Assembly (NCBI RefSeq): GCF_000308815.1
Contig: NZ_BAFX01000124.1
Coordinates: 62,001-126,000 of the forward strand
Direction: 5' to 3'
DNA: 64,000 nt
DNA from: Nocardia concava NBRC 100430
GTDB lineage: Bacteria > Actinomycetota > Actinomycetes > Mycobacteriales > Mycobacteriaceae
Made by a program: the position numbers and the translations under genes. Positions 36,442 to 45,045 of the stretch are shown in pieces. The notes under the pieces are model-generated. The model saw nothing but the letters and a program-made list of their open reading frames with translations. It was not told the origin of the DNA and did no database searches. The stretch's first letter is position 1; each line of letters opens with the position of its first letter.

Positions 36442-37299
36442 CTAGTTCGAATTCAGCGCCGCCGTCACCAGGCGCGCGATCGCCGCCGTCGCAGTGGAAT
36501 TCGGATGGAACGGGGTGGTCGCGGCGGCCGGCACCAGCGGTTCGATCCAGCGCGGCCCCACCGGCTGACACATGTCGTGGCCGGGCACCCCGAAGGCATC
36601 GACGCCGATCGCCCCGATCCGGCGCGCCTCCTCGAGCTGAACGGCCGCGAAGCGGGCGATCGCGGCGTGCAGATACCGCACGTCGCCCTTCGCGAAAGGT
36701 GCTGCGGGATAGCAACTCCCGGATGCGGGCAAGGGGCTCGCGTAATTCACCATCACGATCCGCGCGGTGGGCACGCGGTCGCGTAGCGCCCCCAGAACCG
36801 CCGCGATACGGGGCCGGATCTCGTTCTCCATGCGATCGGCCAGCCGGTCCACCCCGCCGGCCGTGTAGTAGCGCTCGCACGGATTCCCGTCGAGATCGGT
36901 GACGGCCAGCGCACCGCACGGGCCGAACGTGGTCGGCAGATTCAGGTCGTTGCCGCCGATGCTGATGGTGACCAGATCCGTGTCGGGGGTCAGCGCATCG
37001 AACTGCGCCGGATTCACCGCGAGGCCCACCCATTGCGGGGCGGTCATATTCGCGGTGGTGGCGTCGCCACAGCTCATATCGACGAATTCGGCCGGACGCA
37101 GTTCGGCGGCAACGTAATTGGCGACATTCTTCCGGGAACGGAAGCAGCCGGGCGTACCGTACTGATCGAGCAGGTCCCCGACGGCCGCGTACGAATCGCC
37201 CAGTGCCACATACCTTCCGATACCCGGAGCGGCGTGCGAGGGGGCGGTGGCCAAGACGAATCCGGCGACGGCGGCCAGCATGATCGGCAGTTTTCTCAT
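36442..37299 (-). CDS. secreted SGNH/GDSL-family esterase
   Basis: 285 residues with a signal peptide ending in PSHA-AP. SGNH blocks are all present: GDSYAAVGD (catalytic Ser), the Gly of the oxyanion hole, SIGGNDL (Asn) and the late FHPNST (catalytic His). Cysteines come in pairs (GCF/SCGD, GPCG/NPCE, GSCY/DMCQ), as in extracellular actinomycete lipases of the SCO7513/Rv0518 kind. It probably hydrolyses lipid or ester bonds outside the cell. Confidence 0.9.
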   Translation of the reverse strand: MRKLPIMLAAVAGFVLATAPSHAAPGIGRYVALGDSYAAVGDLLDQYGTPGCFRSRKNVANYVAAELRPAEFVDMSCGDATTANMTAPQWVGLAVNPAQFDALTPDTDLVTISIGGNDLNLPTTFGPCGALAVTDLDGNPCERYYTAGGVDRLADRMENEIRPRIAAVLGALRDRVPTARIVMVNYASPLPASGSCYPAAPFAKGDVRYLHAAIARFAAVQLEEARRIGAIGVDAFGVPGHDMCQPVGPRWIEPLVPAAATTPFHPNSTATAAIARLVTAALNSN

Positions 37300-37352
37300 C
37301 GCGTTCCCCTGGGGAGCCGGGATTCGGAACGCGCCCAGTTAAACACAGTTGC

Positions 37353-37378
37353 TTAATCAATGAAGCATGTTCGATTAA
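37353..37378. promoter_or_regulatory. AT-rich inverted repeat between SGNH esterase and tetR
   Basis: TTAATC (37353-37358) and GATTAA (37373-37378) bracket a nested TGCTT/AAGCA repeat in the only AT-rich block between these divergent genes. It is a candidate TetR operator controlling the esterase. Confidence 0.35.
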
Positions 37379-37432
37379 CTGCCAGGTCAGACCGCCGGGA
37401 GAGCCGTGTGGGCTCCGAACCGCGCGCGGCCC

Positions 37433-37438
37433 TATAGT
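37433..37438 (+). promoter_or_regulatory. -10 box of a leaderless tetR transcript
   Basis: TATAGT ends seven bases before the GTG at 37446, so transcription would begin at or next to the start codon. No clear -35 box. Confidence 0.45.
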
Positions 37439-37445
37439 GACCCCG

Positions 37446-38102
37446 GTGAACAGTCCTGACGCGCGCGAGCTGATCCTGCTCGCCGGTGAGCGCTCCATCG
37501 CCGAACGCGGACCGGATGTGGCACTGCGCGATATCGCGGTGGCGGCGGGACAGCGCAACAACTCCGCGGTGCACTACCACTTCGGTTCCCGCGACGGGCT
37601 CATCACCGCCATCATCGAGCGGCACCAGCCCGCGCTGGAGTCGCGGCGCACCGAACTGCTGGCCGACCACGAGGCCTCCGGCGCGCCCGACAGCGTGGCC
37701 GCGCTGGTCGCGGTGCTGGTGCGGCCCATGTTCGACGTGCCCTACGCCGAGGGGTCCACGCACTACGCGCGATTCCTGGAACAGGCGCGGGCGCATCCGG
37801 CCGTGAGCGGACCCGACCTGCACGAGAAACGCTGGCACGCCACCCGGGTGATCGTGGCGCGGCTCTACAAGGCCATGCCCGACCTCACCCGGGCGCAGAA
37901 GACCTACCGGCTGCGGGCCATGAGCACCGTCATGTTCGCCCTGCTCGCCGACTACGAGCGCCAGGACCTGCCCACCGCCGCCGAGCGGAACGACGCGCAG
38001 GCCAGCATCATCGCCATGATCGTCGGGCTGCTGACCGAGCCCGTCGCGGCTCAGGGCGCGGCGGTGCGGGCATCCGGATCGAAGCCGCCGGGGACCTCGT
38101 AG
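37446..38102 (+). CDS. TetR family transcriptional regulator
   Basis: 218 residues from GTG 37446, chosen because a TATAGT -10 box lies seven bases before it. The N-terminal HTH (VALRDIAVAAGQRNNSAVHYHF) and a helical ligand domain follow the TetR pattern. It is divergent from the SGNH esterase. The 3' end overlaps the convergent beta-propeller gene by 52 bases. Confidence 0.9.
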   Translation: MNSPDARELILLAGERSIAERGPDVALRDIAVAAGQRNNSAVHYHFGSRDGLITAIIERHQPALESRRTELLADHEASGAPDSVAALVAVLVRPMFDVPYAEGSTHYARFLEQARAHPAVSGPDLHEKRWHATRVIVARLYKAMPDLTRAQKTYRLRAMSTVMFALLADYERQDLPTAAERNDAQASIIAMIVGLLTEPVAAQGAAVRASGSKPPGTS

Positions 38103-39019
38103 ACCAGACCGGTGAAGGTGATGCCGAACAGCCGCCCGGCCGAGAAGCCCTGGCCGCCACGGCCGTACTGCACCTCGCTGGTCAGCTGCGGGCCGAAGCC
38201 CAGCACGCAATAGGCGCCGGGCGCGTCGATGCGCACGACCTGGCCCGCCGTATTGAACGGCAGCACAGGACGTTCCAGCGAATCGAGCGTCAAACCGTCC
38301 GGGGCGTTGAAGAAGTCACCGCCGGACAGGTCCAGCAGCGACTGCGGAGCCCAGGGCGCGTTGGTCGGGATCCGGCTGACGCCGGGATTGACGAAGGTGC
38401 GCGAGACGTACAGGAACGAGTTGTCCCGGTTCAGCACCGCGCCATTGGCACTGGGGAAATTCGCCCAGTCCGCCTGCACCGCGCCGTTCGGGTACACGCG
38501 ACCCACCAGCGAGCCGAAATCGTTTGTGGCGTAGACGGTTCCATCGTGGGCGACGTCCATGCCGTCGGCGGCCGAGAGTCCGGAGGCGAAGGGCGCCATG
38601 GCGCCGGTGTCCGGATCGACGGTGACGATCCCGGCCGCGCGGATGGAGTCGCCGATCGCGGCCCGCGCGTCCGCGCCGTATCCGACCAGCAGGCGGCCAT
38701 CCGGCAGCCAGGCCAGCGCGCCCGCGCCGCCGCTGGGCACCCGCGCGATCGGGACCGCGGGCGCGCCGGGCGCGTCGATGCGGAAGACCTGACCGCTCAC
38801 CAGATCCGTGACGAAGGCGCGGCCCGCCGGGTCCACGGTGAACCCTTCGAGCGCGGCGCCCGGCACCGAGGCGACCGTGAAGGTCGGCTGGCCCGCGCCG
38901 GCGCAGACCGGGGCGGCCGATCCCGGGGCGGCGGTGAATATCGACAGCGCGGCGAAGGTGAGTGTCGCGAACGCGGTCGCCACTGCCTTTTTGGTCGTCA
39001 CGGCTTTCCTGGTCCCCAT
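38051..39019 (-). CDS. secreted beta-propeller protein (ScyD/SMP-30-like)
   Basis: 322 residues from the ATG at 39019 with GAGGTG upstream. A signal peptide ends at GSAAP. Repeated blades of the form GFTVDPAGRAFVTDLVSGQV, GALAWLPDGRLLVGYG and GMDVAHDGTVYATNDFG indicate a six-bladed propeller like gluconolactonase/SMP-30 or ScyD/ScyE proteins. Two cysteines (VC, YC) may pair. Function unknown; it is divergent from the GH20 gene with only 68 bases between them. Confidence 0.78.
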   Translation of the reverse strand: MGTRKAVTTKKAVATAFATLTFAALSIFTAAPGSAAPVCAGAGQPTFTVASVPGAALEGFTVDPAGRAFVTDLVSGQVFRIDAPGAPAVPIARVPSGGAGALAWLPDGRLLVGYGADARAAIGDSIRAAGIVTVDPDTGAMAPFASGLSAADGMDVAHDGTVYATNDFGSLVGRVYPNGAVQADWANFPSANGAVLNRDNSFLYVSRTFVNPGVSRIPTNAPWAPQSLLDLSGGDFFNAPDGLTLDSLERPVLPFNTAGQVVRIDAPGAYCVLGFGPQLTSEVQYGRGGQGFSAGRLFGITFTGLVYEVPGGFDPDARTAAP

Positions 39020-39087
39020 ATCGCACCTCGAGAATTTCGCCGATGAATCTCTGTATCGTATGACGTTTTCGGGGCTTGACGGGTTCA

Positions 39088-40683
39088 ATGGTCGCCGTGC
39101 CTGGAAATTCCTTTCGCCGCGGCCGGGCGGTCCGCCGGTTCGCCGTCTGCCTCGCCCTCGCCGCCTCCTGGGCGATTGTCCACATTCCCGCAGCAATGGC
39201 CGATCCTGCTGTGGCACAACAGCTTCCAGTCACCGTACCGAGCATTCAAAGCTGGACACCGGCACCCGCCGGGACCACCGGATTCACCCTCGGACCCGAA
39301 TCCCACATTGTCGCGGACGGCGAATATCGCGAATCCGCACAGCTGCTGGCCGCAGATCTGACCCGCGCCGGAAAACCGATATCCCTCGCCGAAAATGGTG
39401 ATCGACCTGGCGATATCGTGCTGCGCCACGGCGAAACGGGAACGCCGTCCGCTGAGTCCTATCGCATTGTCCTGACCGACCGATTGACCATTACCGCCAC
39501 CGACCCGGTGGGCATCGCGCACGGCACGCAGACCGCGCTGCAGTGGTTGCGCCAGAGCTCCGCGCTCCCCGGCGGCACCGCCGAGGATCATCCGGACTAC
39601 ACCGAACGCGGGCTCCTGCTCGACACCGGCCGGGAGTTCTTTCCGGTCGACTGGGTGAAGGCGCGCATCCGCGACGCCGCGTATCTGCGGATGAACATGG
39701 TGCAGCTGCACCTGTCCGACACCCAGGGTTTCCGGCTGGAGAGCACCGTCCACCCGGAGATCACCTCACCGGAGCACTACAGCCGCGCCGAGCTCCGCGA
39801 CCTGCTCGATTATGCCCGGTCCTACGGCATCGAGATCGTGCCCGAGATCGATATGCCCAGCCATATGACCGCCATCCTGGCCGAGCATCAGGATCTGGTG
39901 CTGCGTCCGGTGCGCACCACGGCACAGGACGCGGCGCTGGACAATACGGTCGCGGGCGGCATCGGCGGCAAGATCGATCTCACCAATCCCGCTGCCTACC
40001 AATTGATCAGCGATATCCTGCGCGAGTTCGTGCCCATGTTCCCGGGCCGGTACTGGCATCTCGGCGGCGACGAGTATGTCTCCGACTACACCCGCTATCC
40101 ACAGCTGGGTGATTACGCCACAAAGACTTTCGGCCCCGATGCGACTCCGGGCGATGTGGTGGTCGGGTTCGCCAACTGGGCCGCCGATATCGTCGAGTCC
40201 TTCGGTAAGACCCCGCGGGTCTGGAACGACGGCTTCGACCACCCCGGCGTGCTGACCCTGAAACCCGAAGCGGTGGTCGGATATTGGTCATCCAGCGCCG
40301 GTGGGCTGCCGTGGCTGCCCGGCGGTCGGACGCCCGAGGAGTTCACCCGGGCCGGACATCCCATTCTCAACGCGGCCTTCACGCCGACGTACTTCGCGAC
40401 GGGCGGACCGGCGGCGGCCCTGAACGCACCGCCCGAATTGCTGTGGGTCTGGGACCCGGGACTCTTCGTCAACGGACAGCGGCTGCCCGAATCCGATCGG
40501 TCCCTGCTGCGCGGTTCCATGGTCTTCGTCTGGTGCGATGATCCGACGGCGATGACTCCCGAGCAGATCGTCACTCCATTGCGTGCTCGGCTGGCGGTCA
40601 TGGCCCAGCAGTTGTGGTCGGGTACCGGCGGTATCTCGTATCCGGAATTCGTCGCCCGTACCGCTGCGGTCGCCTGGCCCTGA
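39088..40683 (+). CDS. secreted beta-N-acetylhexosaminidase (GH20)
   Basis: 531 residues from the ATG at 39088; a TTG four codons upstream is possible. A signal peptide ends near AAMADP. A GH20b-like N-terminal domain (about 40-160) is followed by the TIM barrel with RGLLLDTGREF, MVQLHLSDTQGF and the catalytic Asp-Glu pair in WHLGGDEY. Length and order fit exported hexosaminidases that remove GlcNAc or GalNAc from glycans or wall fragments. Its stop abuts the convergent NlpC/P60 gene. Confidence 0.92.
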   Translation: MVAVPGNSFRRGRAVRRFAVCLALAASWAIVHIPAAMADPAVAQQLPVTVPSIQSWTPAPAGTTGFTLGPESHIVADGEYRESAQLLAADLTRAGKPISLAENGDRPGDIVLRHGETGTPSAESYRIVLTDRLTITATDPVGIAHGTQTALQWLRQSSALPGGTAEDHPDYTERGLLLDTGREFFPVDWVKARIRDAAYLRMNMVQLHLSDTQGFRLESTVHPEITSPEHYSRAELRDLLDYARSYGIEIVPEIDMPSHMTAILAEHQDLVLRPVRTTAQDAALDNTVAGGIGGKIDLTNPAAYQLISDILREFVPMFPGRYWHLGGDEYVSDYTRYPQLGDYATKTFGPDATPGDVVVGFANWAADIVESFGKTPRVWNDGFDHPGVLTLKPEAVVGYWSSSAGGLPWLPGGRTPEEFTRAGHPILNAAFTPTYFATGGPAAALNAPPELLWVWDPGLFVNGQRLPESDRSLLRGSMVFVWCDDPTAMTPEQIVTPLRARLAVMAQQLWSGTGGISYPEFVARTAAVAWP

Positions 40684-41589
40684 TCAGAAGCGGCGGGCTC
40701 CGGTCACCGACATATTGTTCAGCGGCGAGATCTTCACGCCCGACCCGTAATCACTCGCGTGAATGATCTTCCCGTCGCCGAGATACATCGCCGAATGGCC
40801 GCCGCCGTAGTAGGACACCAGATCGCCCGGCTGCAATTCGTCCAGCGGCACCGGGGTCCCGGAGGCCAGCTGCGAATAGCTGGTGCGCGGCAACTCGACT
40901 CCGGCCTCCCGATAGGACCACTGCACGAAGCCCGAGCAGTCGAAGGAGTCCGGGCCGTTGCCGCCCGCGCGGTAGTTCGCGCCGAGCTTGCTGGTGGCCG
41001 CCTCGAGCGCGCGCTGCCCGGTGGTCCGCTTCGGCATGGCCGCGGGCATCGGGGCGGGCACGGCCGCGGCATCGGTCACGCCGGGAATGCCGACCAGCGG
41101 GGGCAGGCTGCTGGGAATCTCGAAGCTGCCCAGTCCGGCAACGACCACCGAGCGCACCTCCGGCGCGGGGGCCGGGGTGGCCGGGCGCAGCGGCTCGGGT
41201 GAGAGCGCCTGCACCGGAATCGAATCCGGGCCCGGGTCCGCGGGATTGATGGCGATCCGTTCCGGGATCGCGACCATGCGGGAGGCGTCGGCCTCACCCA
41301 CACCCGAAGTCCTGGCATCGGTCTCGGAATTCGTCACGGGACGGAAATCCCCGGCTTCCCCAGCCGTGGATTCCTGTGCCGGAACCATGATTCCGATCCG
41401 CGCCGCGATCTCGTTCGGGATCTCGATCTCGCCGATACCCGGAACGGTCACCGGCGCCGCGTGCGCCTCGCCCGCCGTGAAGAGCAGGGCGGCTCCGACG
41501 GCCGCCGCGCCGAGGACTCCTGTCACCAGGGTCCGCAGGCTCAGCCGCGGAAGAACTCGAACCTTCTGTCTATCACCGATCGTTTCCAT
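40684..41589 (-). CDS. exported NlpC/P60 peptidoglycan endopeptidase
   Basis: 301 residues from the ATG at 41589. A signal or anchor segment covers about 18-44 (GEAHA site). The C-terminal NlpC/P60 domain (about 190-301) has the triad Cys218 in FDCSGF, His265 in GHSAMYL and His277 in IIHASD. It would cut D-Glu-mDAP bonds, as RipA-type enzymes do in cell separation. Between the signal and the enzyme two copies of a G(I/L)G-x-(I/F)EIP motif (about 47-67 and 147-167) lie in a Pro/Ala-rich linker; these may be a wall- or partner-binding repeat. Confidence 0.9.
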   Translation of the reverse strand: METIGDRQKVRVLPRLSLRTLVTGVLGAAAVGAALLFTAGEAHAAPVTVPGIGEIEIPNEIAARIGIMVPAQESTAGEAGDFRPVTNSETDARTSGVGEADASRMVAIPERIAINPADPGPDSIPVQALSPEPLRPATPAPAPEVRSVVVAGLGSFEIPSSLPPLVGIPGVTDAAAVPAPMPAAMPKRTTGQRALEAATSKLGANYRAGGNGPDSFDCSGFVQWSYREAGVELPRTSYSQLASGTPVPLDELQPGDLVSYYGGGHSAMYLGDGKIIHASDYGSGVKISPLNNMSVTGARRF

Positions 41590-41933
41590 GAGCGGTCGTC
41601 CTCCGATCAAGCCGTGAAAGCTATTCGGTTTCCGTCCAACACTCGCGAATGTTCGGTACTGCCAGTCGATCCGAGATTGCATATTTCGCCCGAAGTGCAT
41701 GGGGTGCAACGAATGACATGCGTGTTATTCATTACGAAACGGTAACCATTGACGGCTGTGTCCAATTGGACACAGCGGATTTCACGCTTGGACACAGCGG
41801 ATTTTGCGCTTGGACACAGTCGATTTCGCACCGAATCCGCGACTTCGCGCGCGCCATGGCGGGCGCGCACCCGCGCGCGTGTGAGACTGGCGAACGGAAA
41901 AAACCGCCCTCCCCATCATCAGGAGGATGATCG
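41590..41933. other. 344-bp control region between nlpC/P60 and parA-like genes
   Basis: No gene supported. It contains an imperfect inverted repeat GAATGACA-TGCG-TGTTATTC (41711-41730, one mismatch) on the nlpC/P60 side and the palindrome-plus-iteron array at 41757-41831 on the parA side. A purine-rich AGGAGG lies just before the parA start. Confidence 0.6.
41757..41831 (+). repeat. palindrome plus three 22-bp iterons, candidate parS/operator
   Basis: TGTGTCCAATTGGACACA (41757-41774) is a perfect 18-bp palindrome. Its right half-site TTGGACACAG starts three direct 22-bp units at 41766, 41788 and 41810 (the second differs from the first at two positions, the third is more diverged). The spacing keeps the half-sites near one face of the helix. 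It lies 102 bases before a ParA-type gene, where plasmids carry centromere or operator repeats. Confidence 0.75.
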
Positions 41934-42680
41934 ATGACCGAATCCGGTGTACTACCGAATCTTCCCGAACCACTCGTCGTGACGCTCGGGAATCTCAAAG
42001 GCGGCGTGGGCAAGACGACTTCCGCCTTCTTCCTCGCCTCGTATTTCGCCACCGTGCACGAACTTCGGGTGCTGGTGATCGACGCCGACCCACTCAGCCA
42101 GACCGGGTACAGCTGGTATCGGCGCCTGCAGAAGGCCGAGGTGGAGATCCCCTTCGAACTGCTGGCCTTCCCGTCCAGGCATGTGAACGACTGCATCACC
42201 GACAATTCCGGGAAATACGATGTGATCATCGTCGACGCCGGCGGTGAATCCGCGGAGATCTTCAAGGCCGCCGTCCCGGTGAGCGACGAACTGATTCTGG
42301 TCACCAGCGTCAGCCCCTCGGAAGTCAAGCGCGTGCCCAGTACCTATCGGGCCGCCGAAGAGGCCGCCGCGGAAAGCGATCGCGCCATTCGAGTGCGGGT
42401 GCTCATGACGAAGGTTCCGGTCACCATGAAGAACGGCGTCAATGTGTCCACCGAATACCGCACCCAGCGCGGCAATCTGGAGGACGCCGGATACGACGTC
42501 TTCGATTCCTGCGTCAGCGCCTGGAAGTGGTATCGCGAGGCCGCCGACGGCGAAGTCGGCGACGGGGCCGAGAACCCCATCGAGGATCTCGGCGAATATC
42601 GCGCCGTCGGCGAGGAATTGGTGCGGCCGTATCTGGAGGACGCGGCGGCCGACCGCATGCCGGTGGAGGTGTCGGCCTGA
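41934..42680 (+). CDS. ParA/Soj-type partition ATPase
   Basis: 248 residues; AGGAGG precedes the ATG. The deviant Walker A KGGVGKTT (22-29) with signature Lys22, switch motif DADPLSQT and Walker B VIIVDAGG identify the ParA/MinD superfamily. It lacks an N-terminal HTH, so it resembles small type Ib or chromosomal ParAs. The second gene starts within its stop (TGATG). Iterons upstream suggest a partition or positioning module rather than the chromosomal soj-spo0J pair, which would lie near the origin. Confidence 0.9.
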   Translation: MTESGVLPNLPEPLVVTLGNLKGGVGKTTSAFFLASYFATVHELRVLVIDADPLSQTGYSWYRRLQKAEVEIPFELLAFPSRHVNDCITDNSGKYDVIIVDAGGESAEIFKAAVPVSDELILVTSVSPSEVKRVPSTYRAAEEAAAESDRAIRVRVLMTKVPVTMKNGVNVSTEYRTQRGNLEDAGYDVFDSCVSAWKWYREAADGEVGDGAENPIEDLGEYRAVGEELVRPYLEDAAADRMPVEVSA

Positions 42681-43702
42681 TGCCACCGCAGCGTCGTAAG
42701 AGTTCCATCGGCGGCGGGCTGGGCCGCAACCCGCTCTCCGACGAGGCCGAGCACACTCCCCCGGTCTCGCCCCTGCGCGACGCCAAATGGCCGCGCACGC
42801 CGCAATTGTCGAAGGCGGCGACCGCGGTGCTCATGTCGCCCGGCGCACCGGCGGCGGCCGAGCCGAAGGCCGCCGCTCCGAAGACCGTCCCCGCGCCCGC
42901 ACCGAAGGCCGGACCCGCTCCCGAAGCGGTCCGGCCGGTGCTCGAGGTGATCGCGGCCGAACCCGAACCCGTACAACCCGATCCGGCACCCGCCGCATCG
43001 GCTCCGGCACCCGCCGCATCGGCTCCGACACCGGCACCTTCGGTGCTGGACCTGCCCCTGCCCGCCACGGGCGGCGAGGGCCCGCTGAGCCGCTCGGAGT
43101 CCGAACAGCTCGAGGTCTGCGAATCCTCCATCGATGCCCTGCGGGTGGCGTTCTGGACCGCCGGGCGCGCCCTCCAGATCGTGCGCGACGGCCGCCTCTA
43201 CCGGGCCGACCACGCCACCTTCGACGACTACGTCGAGAAGCGCTGGGACATGCAGCGGTCCTACGCGCACAAGCTGATCCGGGCCTGGCCGCTGGCCGCG
43301 CGGCTGCATCCGGTCGCGCCGTCCATCAACGAGGGCCAGATCCGCGAACTGCTGCCGGTGGCCGCGGCGCACGGCGAGGAGGCGGCGGTCACCGTGTACA
43401 CCACGCTGGCCGCCGACGTGAAGGTCACCGCGGGCAAGCTCCGCGAGGCGGTCGCGGTGCTGCGCGACGACTACGACGAGCGTGAGGTCGTGCAGCGGCT
43501 GCAGGCGTGGCTGCGCGGGGATCTCGTCGAGGAGGAGCAGCCGCAGACCGCGGATGTGTTCAGCTCCGTCGAATCCCGGCTCGCCGCGCTGACGCAGAAG
43601 GTGGTGAAGGGTTCCACCGATCATCCGGACGCGGCCCGCGAATTCGCCGCCAAGCTCCGCACTCTCGCGGAGCTGATCGAGCGGAAGATCCCGAACAACT
43701 GA
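42680..43702 (+). CDS. putative ParB-like/adaptor DNA-binding partner of ParA
   Basis: 340 residues. The N-terminus has short basic and Gly segments (PPQRRKSSIGGGLGRNPL), which could contact ParA. A long Ala/Pro-rich linker follows (about 55-130), then a helical region with FDDYVEKRWDMQRSYAHKLI and INEGQIRELLPVAA that looks like an HTH and dimerisation part. Translationally coupled to parA. I do not recognise a canonical ParB nuclease domain. The inference that it binds the upstream iterons comes from the layout. Confidence 0.7.
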   Translation: MPPQRRKSSIGGGLGRNPLSDEAEHTPPVSPLRDAKWPRTPQLSKAATAVLMSPGAPAAAEPKAAAPKTVPAPAPKAGPAPEAVRPVLEVIAAEPEPVQPDPAPAASAPAPAASAPTPAPSVLDLPLPATGGEGPLSRSESEQLEVCESSIDALRVAFWTAGRALQIVRDGRLYRADHATFDDYVEKRWDMQRSYAHKLIRAWPLAARLHPVAPSINEGQIRELLPVAAAHGEEAAVTVYTTLAADVKVTAGKLREAVAVLRDDYDEREVVQRLQAWLRGDLVEEEQPQTADVFSSVESRLAALTQKVVKGSTDHPDAAREFAAKLRTLAELIERKIPNN

Positions 43703-43715
43703 TCCCCGACAGAGA

Positions 43716-43743
43716 AAGGGCCCGGCCTGATGGCCGGGCCCTT
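43716..43743. terminator. bidirectional terminator
   Basis: Perfect 12-bp arms AAGGGCCCGGCC / GGCCGGGCCCTT with loop TGAT, between the convergent parB-like and sepX/glpR genes. Confidence 0.9.
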
Positions 43744-43757
43744 CTCATTGGTCCTGG

Positions 43758-44852
43758 CTACTCGCCGACCGCGCGGTATTCCCGACCGCCGGTGGCCCGC
43801 TGGCGGGTCGCGCGGGCGGCCGCGGCGTCGAACAGCTCCAGGTGCTCGAAAAGCGGGTCCTCGTCATCGGATTCGACCAGGACCGCGCGGCGCAGCTGGG
43901 TGCGGGTCTGCTCGCGATCGGGGCGGGGACGCTCGCGGGTCGCGGGCGGCTCCTCGGCATCCTCGGTGCGCTTGCGGGCCGCACGGGCGGCACGGCGACG
44001 CCGGATGTCCTCCTCCAGGCGGACCTGTCTGCGTAGGTATGCGAGATAACCCACCAGCCCGGCTCCGGACAGGGCTGCCAGCCACCACAGCGCCGCGGTG
44101 ACGGCGAATCCGGCGGCGGCGAGGATCAGGGTGGACAGCACCAGCCCCAGCACGGCGCGCTGGCGGAAGGTGTAGCGGGCCGCGCGGGCGGCGGCGTCGG
44201 CCTCGGGGTCATAGCCGCCGCGGCCGCGCCGGGAGGGCACGAAATCCTCGTCGTCCGAATCGAGTTCCGGTTCCGGTTCCGGCTCGGGTTCGCGCAGCGC
44301 GGGCATGCGGGCGCGCCGGGGCGCCTCGGGTTCGGGCTCGGGCTCGTCGGTACTGTCGGTCTCGGCATCGGCCTCATCGGCGCTACCGGTCTCGGATTCT
44401 CCCTCGTCCGTTGCGGTTTCGGTGTCCGTCTCGGATTCCGTTGCGGCGGAATCGGATTCGATGTTCTCCCCCGCCTCGGCGGCGACCTCGGCCGAATCCG
44501 TCTCGGGCTCGGGTGCTTCGGCGGTCACCTGGGCTTCGTCCTTCGGCCCCTCGGTCTCGACTTCCTTCTCGTCCGACGCAGTGGGGCTATCGTCCGATCT
44601 GGTCATCCGATCCTCCGGATCCTCGCTCGGGTGCTGAAGCTTCCTGCGAACCGGCACGTAGTCCGGGTCGGTCTCATGTCCGGTCGCCGGACCTTTCCTG
44701 GTGCGTCGCTTGGCGCCACCACGATGCAACACCCGCGTGGACAGGGCGGCGTCGGTGTGCTGGCGGATGCGGGGATGCCGGTTGGCGAGCATGGGGAACA
44801 GGACGAAGACCCAGAGCACCACCAAACCGATCCACAAGATCGAATTCGGCAT
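43758..44852 (-). CDS. glpR: divisome-associated membrane protein SepX/GlpR
   Basis: 364 residues from the ATG at 44852, ten bases after GGAGG; a GTG lies three codons upstream. An N-terminal membrane segment (MPNSILWIGLVVLWVFVLFP) is followed by conserved NRHPRIRQHTDAAL and a long acidic Glu/Asp/Ser/Thr stretch (about 80-200); a second membrane pair (AVLGLVLSTLILAAAGFAVT) and a basic Arg-rich tail complete it. Corynebacterial GlpR is the membrane receptor of the MoeA-like protein Glp at the division site; Streptomyces SepX is its homologue. Being next to rimJ and moeA/glp supports this. Confidence 0.82.
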   Translation of the reverse strand: MPNSILWIGLVVLWVFVLFPMLANRHPRIRQHTDAALSTRVLHRGGAKRRTRKGPATGHETDPDYVPVRRKLQHPSEDPEDRMTRSDDSPTASDEKEVETEGPKDEAQVTAEAPEPETDSAEVAAEAGENIESDSAATESETDTETATDEGESETGSADEADAETDSTDEPEPEPEAPRRARMPALREPEPEPEPELDSDDEDFVPSRRGRGGYDPEADAAARAARYTFRQRAVLGLVLSTLILAAAGFAVTAALWWLAALSGAGLVGYLAYLRRQVRLEEDIRRRRAARAARKRTEDAEEPPATRERPRPDREQTRTQLRRAVLVESDDEDPLFEHLELFDAAAARATRQRATGGREYRAVGE

Positions 44853-45045
44853 TGCCGTCACACCTCCGTCCCGCCCAGATAGCTGTCCCTTCGACGTGCA
44901 CCGCAGCGCCTACCGGTTGGTAGGCGGACGCACCACCGACGTCCGTAGGGTAAATCCACCGCAAGGTAATTCCCCACAGGCGCGCCGACCACACCCGCAA
45001 CACTAGTAACAACCACCTCGTAAGGTGGAAACACACAGCTAGTTT

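Noticed and set aside
41757..41831. CRISPR array
   Set aside because: The three 22-bp units are contiguous without unique spacers, and no cas gene is near; an iteron/operator array fits better.
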